Assembly: GCA_949752745.1 (NCBI GenBank) | Contig: OX457031.1 | Span: forward strand, 39,281,502 to 39,345,501 | DNA: 64,000 bases | Source of the DNA: Protula sp. h YS-2021 | Taxonomy: Eukaryota; Annelida; Polychaeta; Sabellida; Serpulidae | Direction: 5' to 3' | Part shown: positions 37,296-46,595 of the stretch, in pieces | Layout: each line of letters starts with the position of its first letter | Numbering within the stretch: position 1 is the first letter of the stretch | The notes under the pieces: model-generated | Database searches by the model: none | What the model was told of the DNA's origin: nothing | What the model saw: only the letters and a program-made list of their open reading frames with translations | Translations under genes and position numbers: made by a program

Positions 37296-37789
37296 CTATC
37301 TGCTGAGTCAGCTTTCTTTTCAAAGAACTTGCAAACTTTTGAGTTCACTTCAACTCGTCCATGGTTGAATCGAACAAGGTCTGATACATTATTTGGAACA
37401 TCATCATCATAATGTAGAATAATTCTAGTAGCTACAACTAACATGAGGTCAGTTGCCCAAATTGTATTCGCGTTGATAAATGCTAAATCAATGTTGTAAG
37501 TTGATAGTAAATGCAGTTCTTCACATTCATGTAGAAACGAGCGGATGAAACGATCTCTTGGAATAGCCTTTCCCACAGCTTCCCAATGCAGATGCAAATT
37601 CTTCACTTGCAGCATCCAATCCGATTCAAAAGCAGGAAGCTTTGAAAACACATAGTCAATATAGTTCACTTTGAAGACGTCATCCATAGTCATACATCTG
37701 TCAAGAAGTAATGCCGACATTGTGAAGTATTTTCTCGTCACTCTTCCTTTTATAAAACTTTGATGGTATATGGTGTGTAACTTGTTCAA
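37286..37789 (-). CDS. First gene inside the right inverted repeat, unknown function
   Basis: 167 residues from the first Met; because a TATA box (37,754-37,746) lies inside that leader, MSALLLDRC at 37,720 (144 residues) is the better start. Helical; the segments FKVNYIDYVFSKL, HLHWEAVGKA and RSFLHECEEL resemble the protein at 36,195-36,524. Its promoter shares a 17-base core and an upstream Maf-type palindrome with that of PolB, so it is probably an early gene. No family recognised. Confidence 0.55.
   Translation of the reverse strand: MNKLHTIYHQSFIKGRVTRKYFTMSALLLDRCMTMDDVFKVNYIDYVFSKLPAFESDWMLQVKNLHLHWEAVGKAIPRDRFIRSFLHECEELHLLSTYNIDLAFINANTIWATDLMLVVATRIILHYDDDVPNNVSDLVRFNHGRVEVNSKVCKFFEKKADSADSWV
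37746..37754 (-). promoter_or_regulatory. TATA box of the right-end early gene
   Basis: TATAAAAGG followed by AAGAGTGA, identical over 17 bases to the proximal PolB promoter of copy B (23,688). Upstream are a TTGACTCAGCA half-site (37,816-37,826) and a perfect T-MARE (37,925-37,937). Confidence 0.65.
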
Positions 37790-37924
37790 ACTTATTCAAT
37801 ACTCGTTCAAAATTGTTGACTCAGCAGAATGTATCACATATATGTTTCACTCATGCTTTTATGCTACTTCCATGTAATCAAAATATGGTGTGTAACTTTT
37901 CAAACTTGCTCAAAATTGTTAAAA

Positions 37925-37937
37925 TTGCTGACTCAGC
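37925..37937. promoter_or_regulatory. Maf recognition palindrome (T-MARE), right end of copy B
   Basis: TGCTGACTCAGCA lies just inside the right inverted repeat. Its flanks (AGAATTTTACTTGTGTATATG) match the PolB upstream region in both copies. Confidence 0.6.
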
Positions 37938-37957
37938 AGAATTTTACTTGTGTATAT

Positions 37958-38724
37958 GGTCGACCAAAAAAAAAAAAAAAAAAGAAAAATGTTCAGAATC
38001 GTCTGAAACGGATAAATATGCAAAAATCACAATTTCGAGGGGGGGGGGGGGGGTCGGTCGACCCAAAAAAAATGAAAAATGTTCAGAATCGTCTGAAACG
38101 GATAAATATGCAAAAATCACAATTTCGAGGGGGGGGGGGGGGGTCGGTCGACCCAAAAAATGAAAAATGTTCAGAATCGTCTGAAACGGATAAATATGCA
38201 AAAATCACAATTTCGGGGGGGGGGGAGGGGGGGGGAGGTCATCACTTTTTAGGGTCTGTTGTCGATTGACTTCGGAAATGAAAGCTTGACTTCATTGACT
38301 TCGACGATCATCGACTGAAACCCTAGGAAGCCGCCACACAGCATGACCTCATTATGACCTCATTATCACCTCATTATCACCTCATTATCACCTCATTATG
38401 ACGTCATGGATGGCCGCGCCTATCCTAACGCTTATCGTGACCTCACTTCCGGTCCAGACAGCACTTCCGGTCCAGACAACACTTCCGGTCCAGACAACAC
38501 TTCCGGTCTAGACGCTATGACGTCACTTCCGGTCCAGACAGTATGATAGACAGAAAGTGGGCGGGGCTTCATTGTCTTCATTGATCTCATTGGCTTTTCA
38601 TTGGTCACGTGACTGATGACGTCATTATCACCATGGTTACGCCTTGGTTACGCCTATGACGTCACTTCCGGTCTAGACAGTATGACGTCATCAAGTGAGC
38701 CAAAACTGTCCTTTTCACCCTACT
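37958..38724 (-). repeat. Polinton B terminal inverted repeat, right
   Basis: About 770 bases, inverse of 21,797-22,515. Three copies of the 80-95 bp unit (poly-G run, GGTCGGTCGACCC, AAAAATGTTCAGAATCGTCT) lie at 37,958-38,236. Then come tandem CCTCATTATCA units, a CACTTCCGGTCCAGACA run and the tip ending CCTTTTCACCCTACT. Some sites differ from the left arm (GGTCTAGAC for GGTCCAGAC), so the arms have begun to diverge. Confidence 0.9.
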
Positions 38725-38730
38725 TATGAG
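38725..38730. mobile_element. Target-site duplication, right (TATGAG)
   Basis: Exact match to 21,791-21,796. It continues as GCATCCTTAG, the expected next bases of the interrupted host repeat unit. Confidence 0.95.
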
Positions 38731-39115
38731 GCATCCTTAGCTAGGTCCTGCATACGGCTTGTGCTATTTGACTCGACTTGGGGAATTTTTGATTTCGGGG
38801 GGAATTTTTGATGAAAATACCTCAAAATGCATTTTCTCCTGCAGTTTTGATCAAACATAATTTATTTTGTGGCTGAGGCATGCTTAGGGTGTCGTGAAAA
38901 TGGCCTGTCTTTTTCAGTCGATGAGAGAATTTTTGAAGAAAAAAATTCAAAACGCATTTCCTCCTACAGTTTTTATCAGATTTCATTTATTTTCGATATG
39001 AGCCGTCTCTAGGGGGTCATGCATACGGCTTGTGCTTTTTGAGTGAATTGGAAAACTTTTGAATTTTTTTCGGAATTTTTGAGAAAAAAAATTAAATGAA
39101 TCTCCTCCTACAGCG
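38731..39115 (+). repeat. Host tandem repeat interrupted by Polinton B (right part)
   Basis: Continuation of the 145-bp unit array of 21,160-21,790: GCATCCTTAG, CATACGGCTTGTGCTATT, TTTTGATCAAACATAATTTA and so on, for about two and a half units. Confidence 0.8.
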
Positions 39116-39120
39116 CATAA

Positions 39121-39915
39121 ACGCAAGTTAAATGACCTTGCGCAGTAGTCAGATTTAACAACTGCACATCGACGCAAGTTAAATAAACATTCGCAGTAGT
39201 CCAAATTTAGTACACCGCATCGATGCAAGTTATATAAACATGCGCATTGGTCCGAAATGTGAACTGCGCATCAACGGAAGATAAATAAAGATGCGAACTG
39301 GTCCAAAATAAGCACCGCGCATCAACGCAGGTTAAATAAACATGCGCACTGGTTTGACCTACGCTTCGACGTAAGTTGAATAGACATGCGCAGTGGTCTG
39401 AAATGCGAACCGCGCATCAACGCAGCCTAAAGAAACATGCGCAATGGTCCGAAATGCGAACTGCACATCGAGGCAAATTAAATAAACATGCGCAGTGGTC
39501 CGAAATGCGAACCGCGCATCAACGCAAGTTAAATAAACACAGACACACGTCCAAAATAAGCACCGTGCATCAACGCAAGTTAAATAAACATGCAAACTGG
39601 TCCGAAATGCGAACCGCTCATCAACGCAAGTACAATAAACATGCGCATTGATCCGAAATAAGAACCGCACATCAACACAAGGTAAATAAACGTGCGCACT
39701 GATCCGAAATAAGAACCGCACATTCACACAAGGTAAAAAAACATGGGCGCTCGTCAGAAATGCGAACCGCACATCAACGCAAGTTAAATAAACATGTGCA
39801 CTGTTCCAAAATGGGAGCCGCGCATCTACGCAAAATTAAATAAACATGCGCACTTGTCTGAATAAGAACCCCGCATCAAGGCAAGTTACATAAATATGCG
39901 CACTGGTCCGAAATG
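39121..39915 (+). repeat. 51-bp minisatellite, about 15-16 copies
   Basis: Units of ACGCAAGTTAAATAAACATG + CGCACTGGTCCGAAATGCGA + ACCGCGCATCA recur every 51 bases with substitutions. Because 51 is divisible by three, long open frames appear on both strands (39,376-39,651 +; 39,359-39,772 -); they repeat 17-residue units and are not taken as genes. Confidence 0.9.
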
Positions 39916-41406
39916 CGAGCGTTGTTTGAAGGTATCTATGGCAGACTATCCAGTCTACCAGAGATACAAAAAATCTGTTTCCCATTTTTGTGGGAAAGAA
40001 ATCTTTGTATGCATTTATCGGTCTATGTTCTGGTCCGGTGCTAAATTAATTATTGGGCTAGCTCTTTGCCTTCTCATCTTTTGAAGCCCAATTTTTCAGG
40101 AAAATTCCCTTGCTCATGCACGCTGGAATTGGTCTTATTGCTTTTCGTAAGCTGGGACTTTGTCCTTGGACAAACTTGTTTACTTATGTATTGGTATTGG
40201 TTATTAAAAGTAATATCAAAAGGTGACCTTTAGATCACGAGCAGATGCTCACTTGTTAACTAGCGAGAGAGTTCCTAGATAAGGCCAAGACATTTTAAGT
40301 TATATCTATACATTTCCAGAGAAATACCTCTAAAAATTGCCCTTTGAACATCGCTTTCCAATTTTTAAAGCTCCTTTTATTAAGTATTGTATTTTTTTTA
40401 AGGGTTGACCATGTAGGTATTGTTTATGACATACCAACAATCACCACTACATAAGTAATGATGGTAGAAATAAATGCGAGCGCCGAAGGCGCGAGCCGAA
40501 AAATTTTGCCCTAAAAAATACTTTTTTTTATACTTTTTTTTTTGAAATACTTTTAAAAATACTTTTTTTATACTTTTTTTCATGGCAAAGTGAGTGGCAA
40601 CACTGTTCTTGGAACTGTTGACGTTTTTCGGCACTGGAGGTTTTGGCGATTGAAATATTTGCCCTCAAATAACCCCAAAATTTGCCCTCAAATAACTGTC
40701 CCAACGCAAAGAAACTTTCAATAGATGAATCTAATATATATCTTGATGTATCACTTCAAGATGTATGTTACTGTACAGATTCAAATTTTATGCAAAAGTC
40801 GTGTAATAAGTCATTAAAAAATACGGATGGAATGTAAATAATTCATATATGCCTAAAGATAAAATTACTTGTACATCATGTAATTTAAAGAACCCAGTTG
40901 AAAATGGATTCTGTGTCATAATTATAGTTATTTATAACGACAAATGAAAATAAAAAATAAATGTGATTTATTAGTGAATAATATTTCAAAGTTAATAACT
41001 GCAGGAGATATGTGAATGGGGTTAAAAATGGGGTACACCCAGGGAAATAAGTGAAAAACCTGTTATGATGTTTTCCACCCCTTTTCTATGTGTTTCTTGA
41101 GTCAGAAACCACGCTTTTCATTATTGAAATGTCTTTTTCAAGGTTGTAAAATTCAGTATGCAAAATGAAGCATCGTATGCACTGGTGAAAATATCTTCAC
41201 GTTTCTAAGTCATAGAATCATTTGGTTCTTAGAGGTCTGTAAAGCCACCAGAGTTCATCGTTGCGTTTAGGTCAAGTTATTCTCTTGGAAAACATTAAAA
41301 TTCAAGGCTTAGTTTTACAGCCAACATTGTCGACTATAGGACTTGAATTGCAATTTGTTACAAAATTGTTCTTAAGTGCAAGGATTTTGTTCTATACTAG
41401 GCTAAA
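39916..41406. other. No gene seen
   Basis: A+T-rich. Contains a short perfect hairpin (GCGAGCGCCGAAGGCGCGAGC, stem arms near 40,477-40,497) and an ATACTTTTT tract at 40,505-40,585 ending in AGTGGCAACACTG. The last 400 bases may hold the 5' region of the channel gene; no clear TATA box or splice acceptor was found. Confidence 0.5.
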
Positions 41407-43164
41407 ATGGAAGAAAAACATGCTGTGAATGGAATACCAAGTCGGACAAACAAATGTTTGGACATTCACGAATTTCAAAATTACTATGATGCTATACGGA
41501 GGCAGGACATAGAAAAAGTGAAAACTGAAATTGAAAACTCAAGCAGTGAGGACAAAGATGTTTTGCTTAATGGCTATTTCGATTATGGAATTAAAAATGA
41601 GGTTTTAAAGAAGAGAAACGCGAACAGTTACTTAACGAAGCCACTGCACATTGCGGTTGCCACAGGAAGCCAAATTGTAGCACGTTATTTCATAGACATT
41701 GGCGCAGATATTTATTGCCGCGACAGATTTGGCAACACTTTATTTCATAGCGTAGTTGCTGCTGCGCATGCGTCACCGGACAACGAATCACAGGCGCTTC
41801 TAATCCATGATTGGTTGACTGAGCTCTTGGGTGGTGACGTCACGCGCAAGCTCCTCCTTACGGAGAACCAGCTCGGTTTAAGGCCGGTGGAGTACGCGGC
41901 TAAACTGGGCACGTTACGTCTTCTCCAAAAAATCATGTACACAAAGGAGGTGTATGTGACTCGGGAGGAGGTGAAAGGAAGTAATTTATATCTCTGGCAC
42001 GATGTGACCGATTATGAGAACGGCGATCGAGGGTCAAGGTCACCGCTTGTGTTTCTACCTAATCTTCACCGGTCAAGGCTGTCTGATCCAGACACCGAAA
42101 TATTATTAAAATCACAATTATTTCAAGCTTGGGGTATGGCAAAGCTACACTGCAATTACATACCAATTAGTTTGTGGATTCTCCTCCGGCTGATCTATTT
42201 TATTGCATTCTTTGTTCTCTACGTGGACACCACATTCTTAGCAGAGACGCAGCAAGGACAGCTGGTCAATGGCAGTGAGAATACCAGTGATATTTCCATG
42301 GTTACGTGGATATGTAAAGACCTGGATCGGCGTTTTAATCCCGCTATGACTGACACTCTGACTTACTTTGTGTTGATAGTAGCTGGTCTGTCAGTTCTTT
42401 TCGATGTCGGAGATATGTTCTGGAGCCGGTACATTGGATTTTATCATAATGTTACAAGGTCGAAAGATGCTATAGTTGATCACTGGTTCTTTCGGGTCTG
42501 TCATGGGTCAGCAAATGTTCTTATTCTGACACTGGTACCAGCCGTTCTTGACATAGGAATTCTGTCGTCAGATTATTTATATTATGTGGCTTTCTTTCGC
42601 TGTGTGATGCCCTTGCTATGTACGTGGTCAATGCTGTATTTTGTACAATTGCTGCCCTCTGTCGGTGTGTCTGTTAACAGCATACAAAATATGCTCCGTG
42701 ATATGTTCCATTTCGCTGTGTTGTTTGTTATGTTTTTAATTCCTTTTCAGCAAGTTTTTCAATCGTTTATGCTCTCCTATTCCAAAACTGGCTGCCAGCC
42801 TGATTTCAAAAACGATGCTACCTCGCTCTTTACGTTGACGCTCATGATGTTCAACATTGTTGACCCTCGTGAATATGACGTTGCATACATGGACGTGTTC
42901 CGACTTCTATTTTCACTTTACACCTTCATGTGTGCTATTATCCTTCTCAACTTTCTCATTGCCGTAATGTCAAATACTGCAGCCAAGTCGAGCAACGCAG
43001 ATATTATTATTTTACATCTTAACAGATTGGGTGTTTCATGCCTGGTAGAGATGCGTTTATTTACGTTCTTCCGCTTGTTTTATTGGTGGATGAGAAAAAT
43101 GTTCTTTAAAACTGATTCAAAAGGGAAGGTCTTCGTTGTGACAACGCAAAATCGTTTTGCATAG
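41407..43164 (+). CDS. Ankyrin-repeat TRP-like cation channel, intronless
   Basis: 585 residues in one exon. The cytoplasmic N-terminus carries two to three ankyrin-like repeats (KPLHIAVATGSQIVARYFIDIGADI at 79-103; FGNTLFHSVV at 108-117; LGLRPVEYAAKLGTLRLL at 157-173). Six hydrophobic segments follow: about 252-273, 317-337, 368-388, 395-415, 434-455 and 497-520. A pore-loop-like stretch, ATSLFTLTLMMF, lies at 471-482. S6 ends LLNFLIAVMSNTAA, the TRP-type exit. N-glycosylation sites lie in the S1-S2 loop (NGSENTS). This is the layout of TRPV/TRPA-like sensory channels, but with far fewer ankyrin repeats than usual. Subfamily not assigned. A single exon suggests retroposition or an intron-poor lineage-specific family. 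Confidence 0.75.
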   Translation: MEEKHAVNGIPSRTNKCLDIHEFQNYYDAIRRQDIEKVKTEIENSSSEDKDVLLNGYFDYGIKNEVLKKRNANSYLTKPLHIAVATGSQIVARYFIDIGADIYCRDRFGNTLFHSVVAAAHASPDNESQALLIHDWLTELLGGDVTRKLLLTENQLGLRPVEYAAKLGTLRLLQKIMYTKEVYVTREEVKGSNLYLWHDVTDYENGDRGSRSPLVFLPNLHRSRLSDPDTEILLKSQLFQAWGMAKLHCNYIPISLWILLRLIYFIAFFVLYVDTTFLAETQQGQLVNGSENTSDISMVTWICKDLDRRFNPAMTDTLTYFVLIVAGLSVLFDVGDMFWSRYIGFYHNVTRSKDAIVDHWFFRVCHGSANVLILTLVPAVLDIGILSSDYLYYVAFFRCVMPLLCTWSMLYFVQLLPSVGVSVNSIQNMLRDMFHFAVLFVMFLIPFQQVFQSFMLSYSKTGCQPDFKNDATSLFTLTLMMFNIVDPREYDVAYMDVFRLLFSLYTFMCAIILLNFLIAVMSNTAAKSSNADIIILHLNRLGVSCLVEMRLFTFFRLFYWWMRKMFFKTDSKGKVFVVTTQNRFA

Positions 43165-45264
43165 ACCACTCTGGACATGCGTGTGTTGCCTTTTAGTATT
43201 TCAAGTAGCGGTTCTATGGCATACGTTGATTTCCTACGAACAGTGTTCCAAAAAAAAACCCAAAAAAAAAAAACATAACGCTAAATGTGAAAGACAGGAG
43301 CGCCACGTGATATTTCAACAGTCACCTAAGATCTCATTAAAAACTCATATGTTCTTTGTTTAAACTTTTATGCCTGTCCAACCCGATACGCAGTTGCTCG
43401 ATTTCGACGTCAAGAACAACATTAGTAACGTAATGTTGACACACTTGAACGATACCGGCGCCGGCATAACGCCGGTACGACAAAGTGACGCTTAAATGTT
43501 ATGAACCAAAATAGACCATTGTTGACTTGACTTTTCTTTAAAAGTTTGTTTTTGGCTGGGTTCTATAGTTTTATAGTTTGTGCATCCTTACCATTTTGTG
43601 CTGGTATCAGAAAGACTAGGGATCACGCAGTATGTCAAGTTAATAGCTTTATTATATGTGTACAAGAAACCTTTTAACTCTGGTGACAGCAGTTTTATCC
43701 GGTGACTAAAGGAATCTTCATATTGTTCAATTAAGAAATCTTAAGGCATGCGACAAAATCGTTTGTTGTTCTTACAAATCTTTATTTATCAAATGCCAAT
43801 CATGGTTTCAATAATCAAGTAAATTAATAAAAACAGTCATTTTTTTATCATAGTTTTAAACAAATGCGATTCAGAAGTGTTGCAAATAAGGATAAAAATA
43901 TGCATTCTTTTGCTTAGTTGCAAAGGTACTGGTGCAAGACATAACGCTTACCTAGAAGAAGGTGCTCGTCTTTGGGTCCTTAAGGAAAAACATCTTTAGC
44001 CCTTAAGGGCAATTCAGTAGCAAAATTTGTCCTTAAGAGTTTATCTTTATGACTTTTGACATTTGGTTTAAGTCATGTGAATGGACCTTTAATGATTGAT
44101 GTAATAATTGCAAGATCGTTTTATTTTACACTACTTCCTCTGCTTGTACTTTAGATATTATATTTATGCTCCTTTTAGGTCGGGGGTGAGAAAGGTGGGT
44201 ATTTCAAGAGTTTCAAAGATTTTAATTGGAGATGTCCTTTAGTTAAAAGCTTCATTATAAACAGCAGTTCGTTGGACCCCTTTCCATGGAGACAATTTTT
44301 CGTTAGTTCGTTTAGTGGTAATAGTTTTGTTAAATAAAAAAACAGTGAAAGAATAATTCGACTCTTTGTTTTTATATAAATACAAAATTGATGTCTGCAA
44401 GACTGCCTTGAATAATGAACTAACAGTTCTTTCTATAATCAGATATCGAGATAATCTTGTAGATTATACACGTGTGCTTACATTTCATTCTTCACCTGTG
44501 TGTGAAAATACTTTACAAAATAATAATTTTATGGAAAAAGGGTTTCGCGTTTCATGCACGCTACATGTTAAAAAAATAGATATCTAAATATATACACTGG
44601 TGTACTTATTTTAATAAGCGGATTCACAGTTTCGTCTGCGAGATTTACCAAAAAAAAAAACAAAAAAAAAACAGGACTCCAGTTTTTGGAGCGATAAGCA
44701 TAAAGGCAGAGATGCAAAATCACTTTGAAATGGATATAGCAGAGAAAATCAATTTTTAGCGCAATTGTCCTGTTTGTTTCTTTATGTTTTCCCCCACTCG
44801 AATCATACGAGTTTCCTGTACTGGTCATGCGCACTCGAAACCGTGAACTGGTTTATTGCCGCGGACTTTTAGAACTTTAAGTCTTCTGACTAAACGCTAC
44901 TTGCACATTAATATTAGGTCATAAAATTTCGTAACAAAAAAATAGTTTGCCATTTGTACAGGTCCCTGATGAATATGACACATCTGTTACAAAATACTTA
45001 CGCTGGCAAATTACACAGTTTTTGACGAAACAATTTGTCAGAAATTTGTAAGTTTGACCTAATTATTTCACCAAGTTTTTCACATGATTTACATGATGAT
45101 TTCACAACTATATCAAAAACAACAAGTATTATGTAAAATACTTTTCAAAATAGTTAATAAATTGGTAAATATTGTCAAAAAATTCGTCAGCTTTGTCCAT
45201 AATTTATCAGTATTTTGTCACAAAATTTGTCCCATTCGCCCAAAAATTCGTGAACAACAACAAC
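43165..45264. other. No gene seen
   Basis: A+T-rich, with only short frames. A small GC-rich palindrome (GGCGCCGGCATAACGCCGG) lies near 43,456. Poly-A/C tracts occur at about 43,250 and 44,650. Confidence 0.5.
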
Positions 45265-45389
<125 letters not shown>

Positions 45390-45818
45390 CATTTTTACTT
45401 CTTATCTATTTCAATTAAATAATCATATTTCAAAATTTCAATCCTTTTCAGCAATTTTTTTAAAATGCATTATTACTCATAAGTGAGACCTTGTTTATCT
45501 GTTGCAAGTGTTAGGTCAATGCTCATAGTCATCATGAGCGAACTCGTATTGAAACAAAATCTAGATCCAACCATTTGTTTTGACTGTGCAGTTGTTTCTA
45601 AGCACATTTCGTTTCTCACCGCAGTTCAAGACAATTTTACAAAAAGAGAAGAACCTTCGACTTATTTATATATGAAGAAAAGATGTCTTAAAAAATATCA
45701 GTCGGCGGACATTGAAGCAACTATTTGCATCGAGCTCTTTTTTTTTTTTTTTTTTTGTACACAGCAATCTGAATATCAGCCACATTTTTAACTGACTATT
45801 TATCCGTTTTATAAATAA

Positions 45819-46595
45819 CTAGCTTACAAGCATGTGGTCAGAATACACATCGGAACATTCGCTGTCAGAGTGGCGATATATTTTTTGAACAATATAACTG
45901 TCTTTTCCATATAACAATTCAGTCATAAATGCAATATAATCAATCGCGAGGCGTAATGTTTTGATTCTAGAAAGTCTTTTCTCATAGGGAAAACTCGGAA
46001 CAGCTCGCCTCAATGATTCGAATGCCGAATTTAAATGGACCATTCTGTTTCGTTCGCGCATATTAGCGGCAAGTCTCTGCGACTTGCTGATGCTCCTCTT
46101 CCTCTTCACTGTCCCTCCACACGCTTGCTGGTTCAACCACACCATTACATTGTCGTAATTACTCACGTTAGTATTCTCCTTAAATATACCACCGCCGTCT
46201 TTTGTAGTTGTTTCATTGTTCTCTCCGCTTGAGGGCGAAATCGCGTCAGTTCCGCTGGAGAGGTTTATTGGTCCTTCGCCTGCCTGGATAGTTTTGATTT
46301 CATCGACTTCTATTTCAGTTATTTTTCTATCCACTGTGGCTTTCTTTTTTAGAACAAAATCATCAATTCCATGCACAGTATTGTTGTTTTCATTCACGCT
46401 ATAGGGACTGGGGTGTTCCTTTTTTATATCGTCTTCGTTCAAACTCCATATTGTTTTTGTTGTGCAATTTGAGAGAGCCATTTGCATGTGCGCATATGGA
46501 TGACAGTCCGGATACTGCAGCGGAAATAAAGGCGCCGCCTCCTTGCCTTCCTCCTTTCCTGGATACACAACTATACACTCACTTACATGCGACAT
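45819..46595 (-). CDS. bHLH transcription factor, Fer3/FERD3L-like (paralogue 1)
   Basis: 258 residues, single exon. The bHLH domain is at about 173-228: basic region [13 protein letters not shown] with the E-box-contacting Glu and Arg, helix 1 [14 protein letters not shown], loop [11 protein letters not shown], helix 2 [17 protein letters not shown]. The loop and helix 2 are diagnostic of the Fer/PTF1A/FERD3L branch. The N-terminal 170 residues are low-complexity and Asn/Thr-rich. Such factors dimerise with E-proteins and drive neural or foregut cell fates. A second member lies 5.8 kb away on the same strand. Confidence 0.85.
   Translation of the reverse strand: MSHVSECIVVYPGKEEGKEAAPLFPLQYPDCHPYAHMQMALSNCTTKTIWSLNEDDIKKEHPSPYSVNENNNTVHGIDDFVLKKKATVDRKITEIEVDEIKTIQAGEGPINLSSGTDAISPSSGENNETTTKDGGGIFKENTNVSNYDNVMVWLNQQACGGTVKRKRSISKSQRLAANMRERNRMVHLNSAFESLRRAVPSFPYEKRLSRIKTLRLAIDYIAFMTELLYGKDSYIVQKIYRHSDSECSDVYSDHMLVS

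Larger units (their letters stand above)
21797..38724. mobile_element. Complete Polinton/Maverick (adintovirus-like) element, copy B
   Basis: Begins AGTAGGGTGAAAAGGACAGT and ends with its inverse, flanked by 6-bp duplications. It is 16,928 bp long. From the left, on the plus strand: PolB with an upstream exon, PC4, and three small genes. The minus strand then carries, from right to left, an unknown gene, a PC4-like zinc protein, two further small genes, NADAR, integrase, packaging ATPase, three small virion-type genes, penton, core protein, major capsid and protease. The two gene blocks converge at about 29,000. Protease (stop codon), major capsid (frame change) and NADAR (two frame changes) are broken, while the replication and integration genes are open, so this is a fairly young but no longer fully coding insertion. 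Confidence 0.95.

Noticed and set aside
39359..39772. Repeat-protein genes on both strands
   Set aside because: Produced by a 51-bp minisatellite whose period is divisible by three; no start context or flanking exons.
20690..40605. A single 20-kb transposon bounded by GTTGCCAC...GTGGCAAC
   Set aside because: The inverted words are eight bases long only, and the T-rich tracts next to them run in the same rather than inverse orientation.
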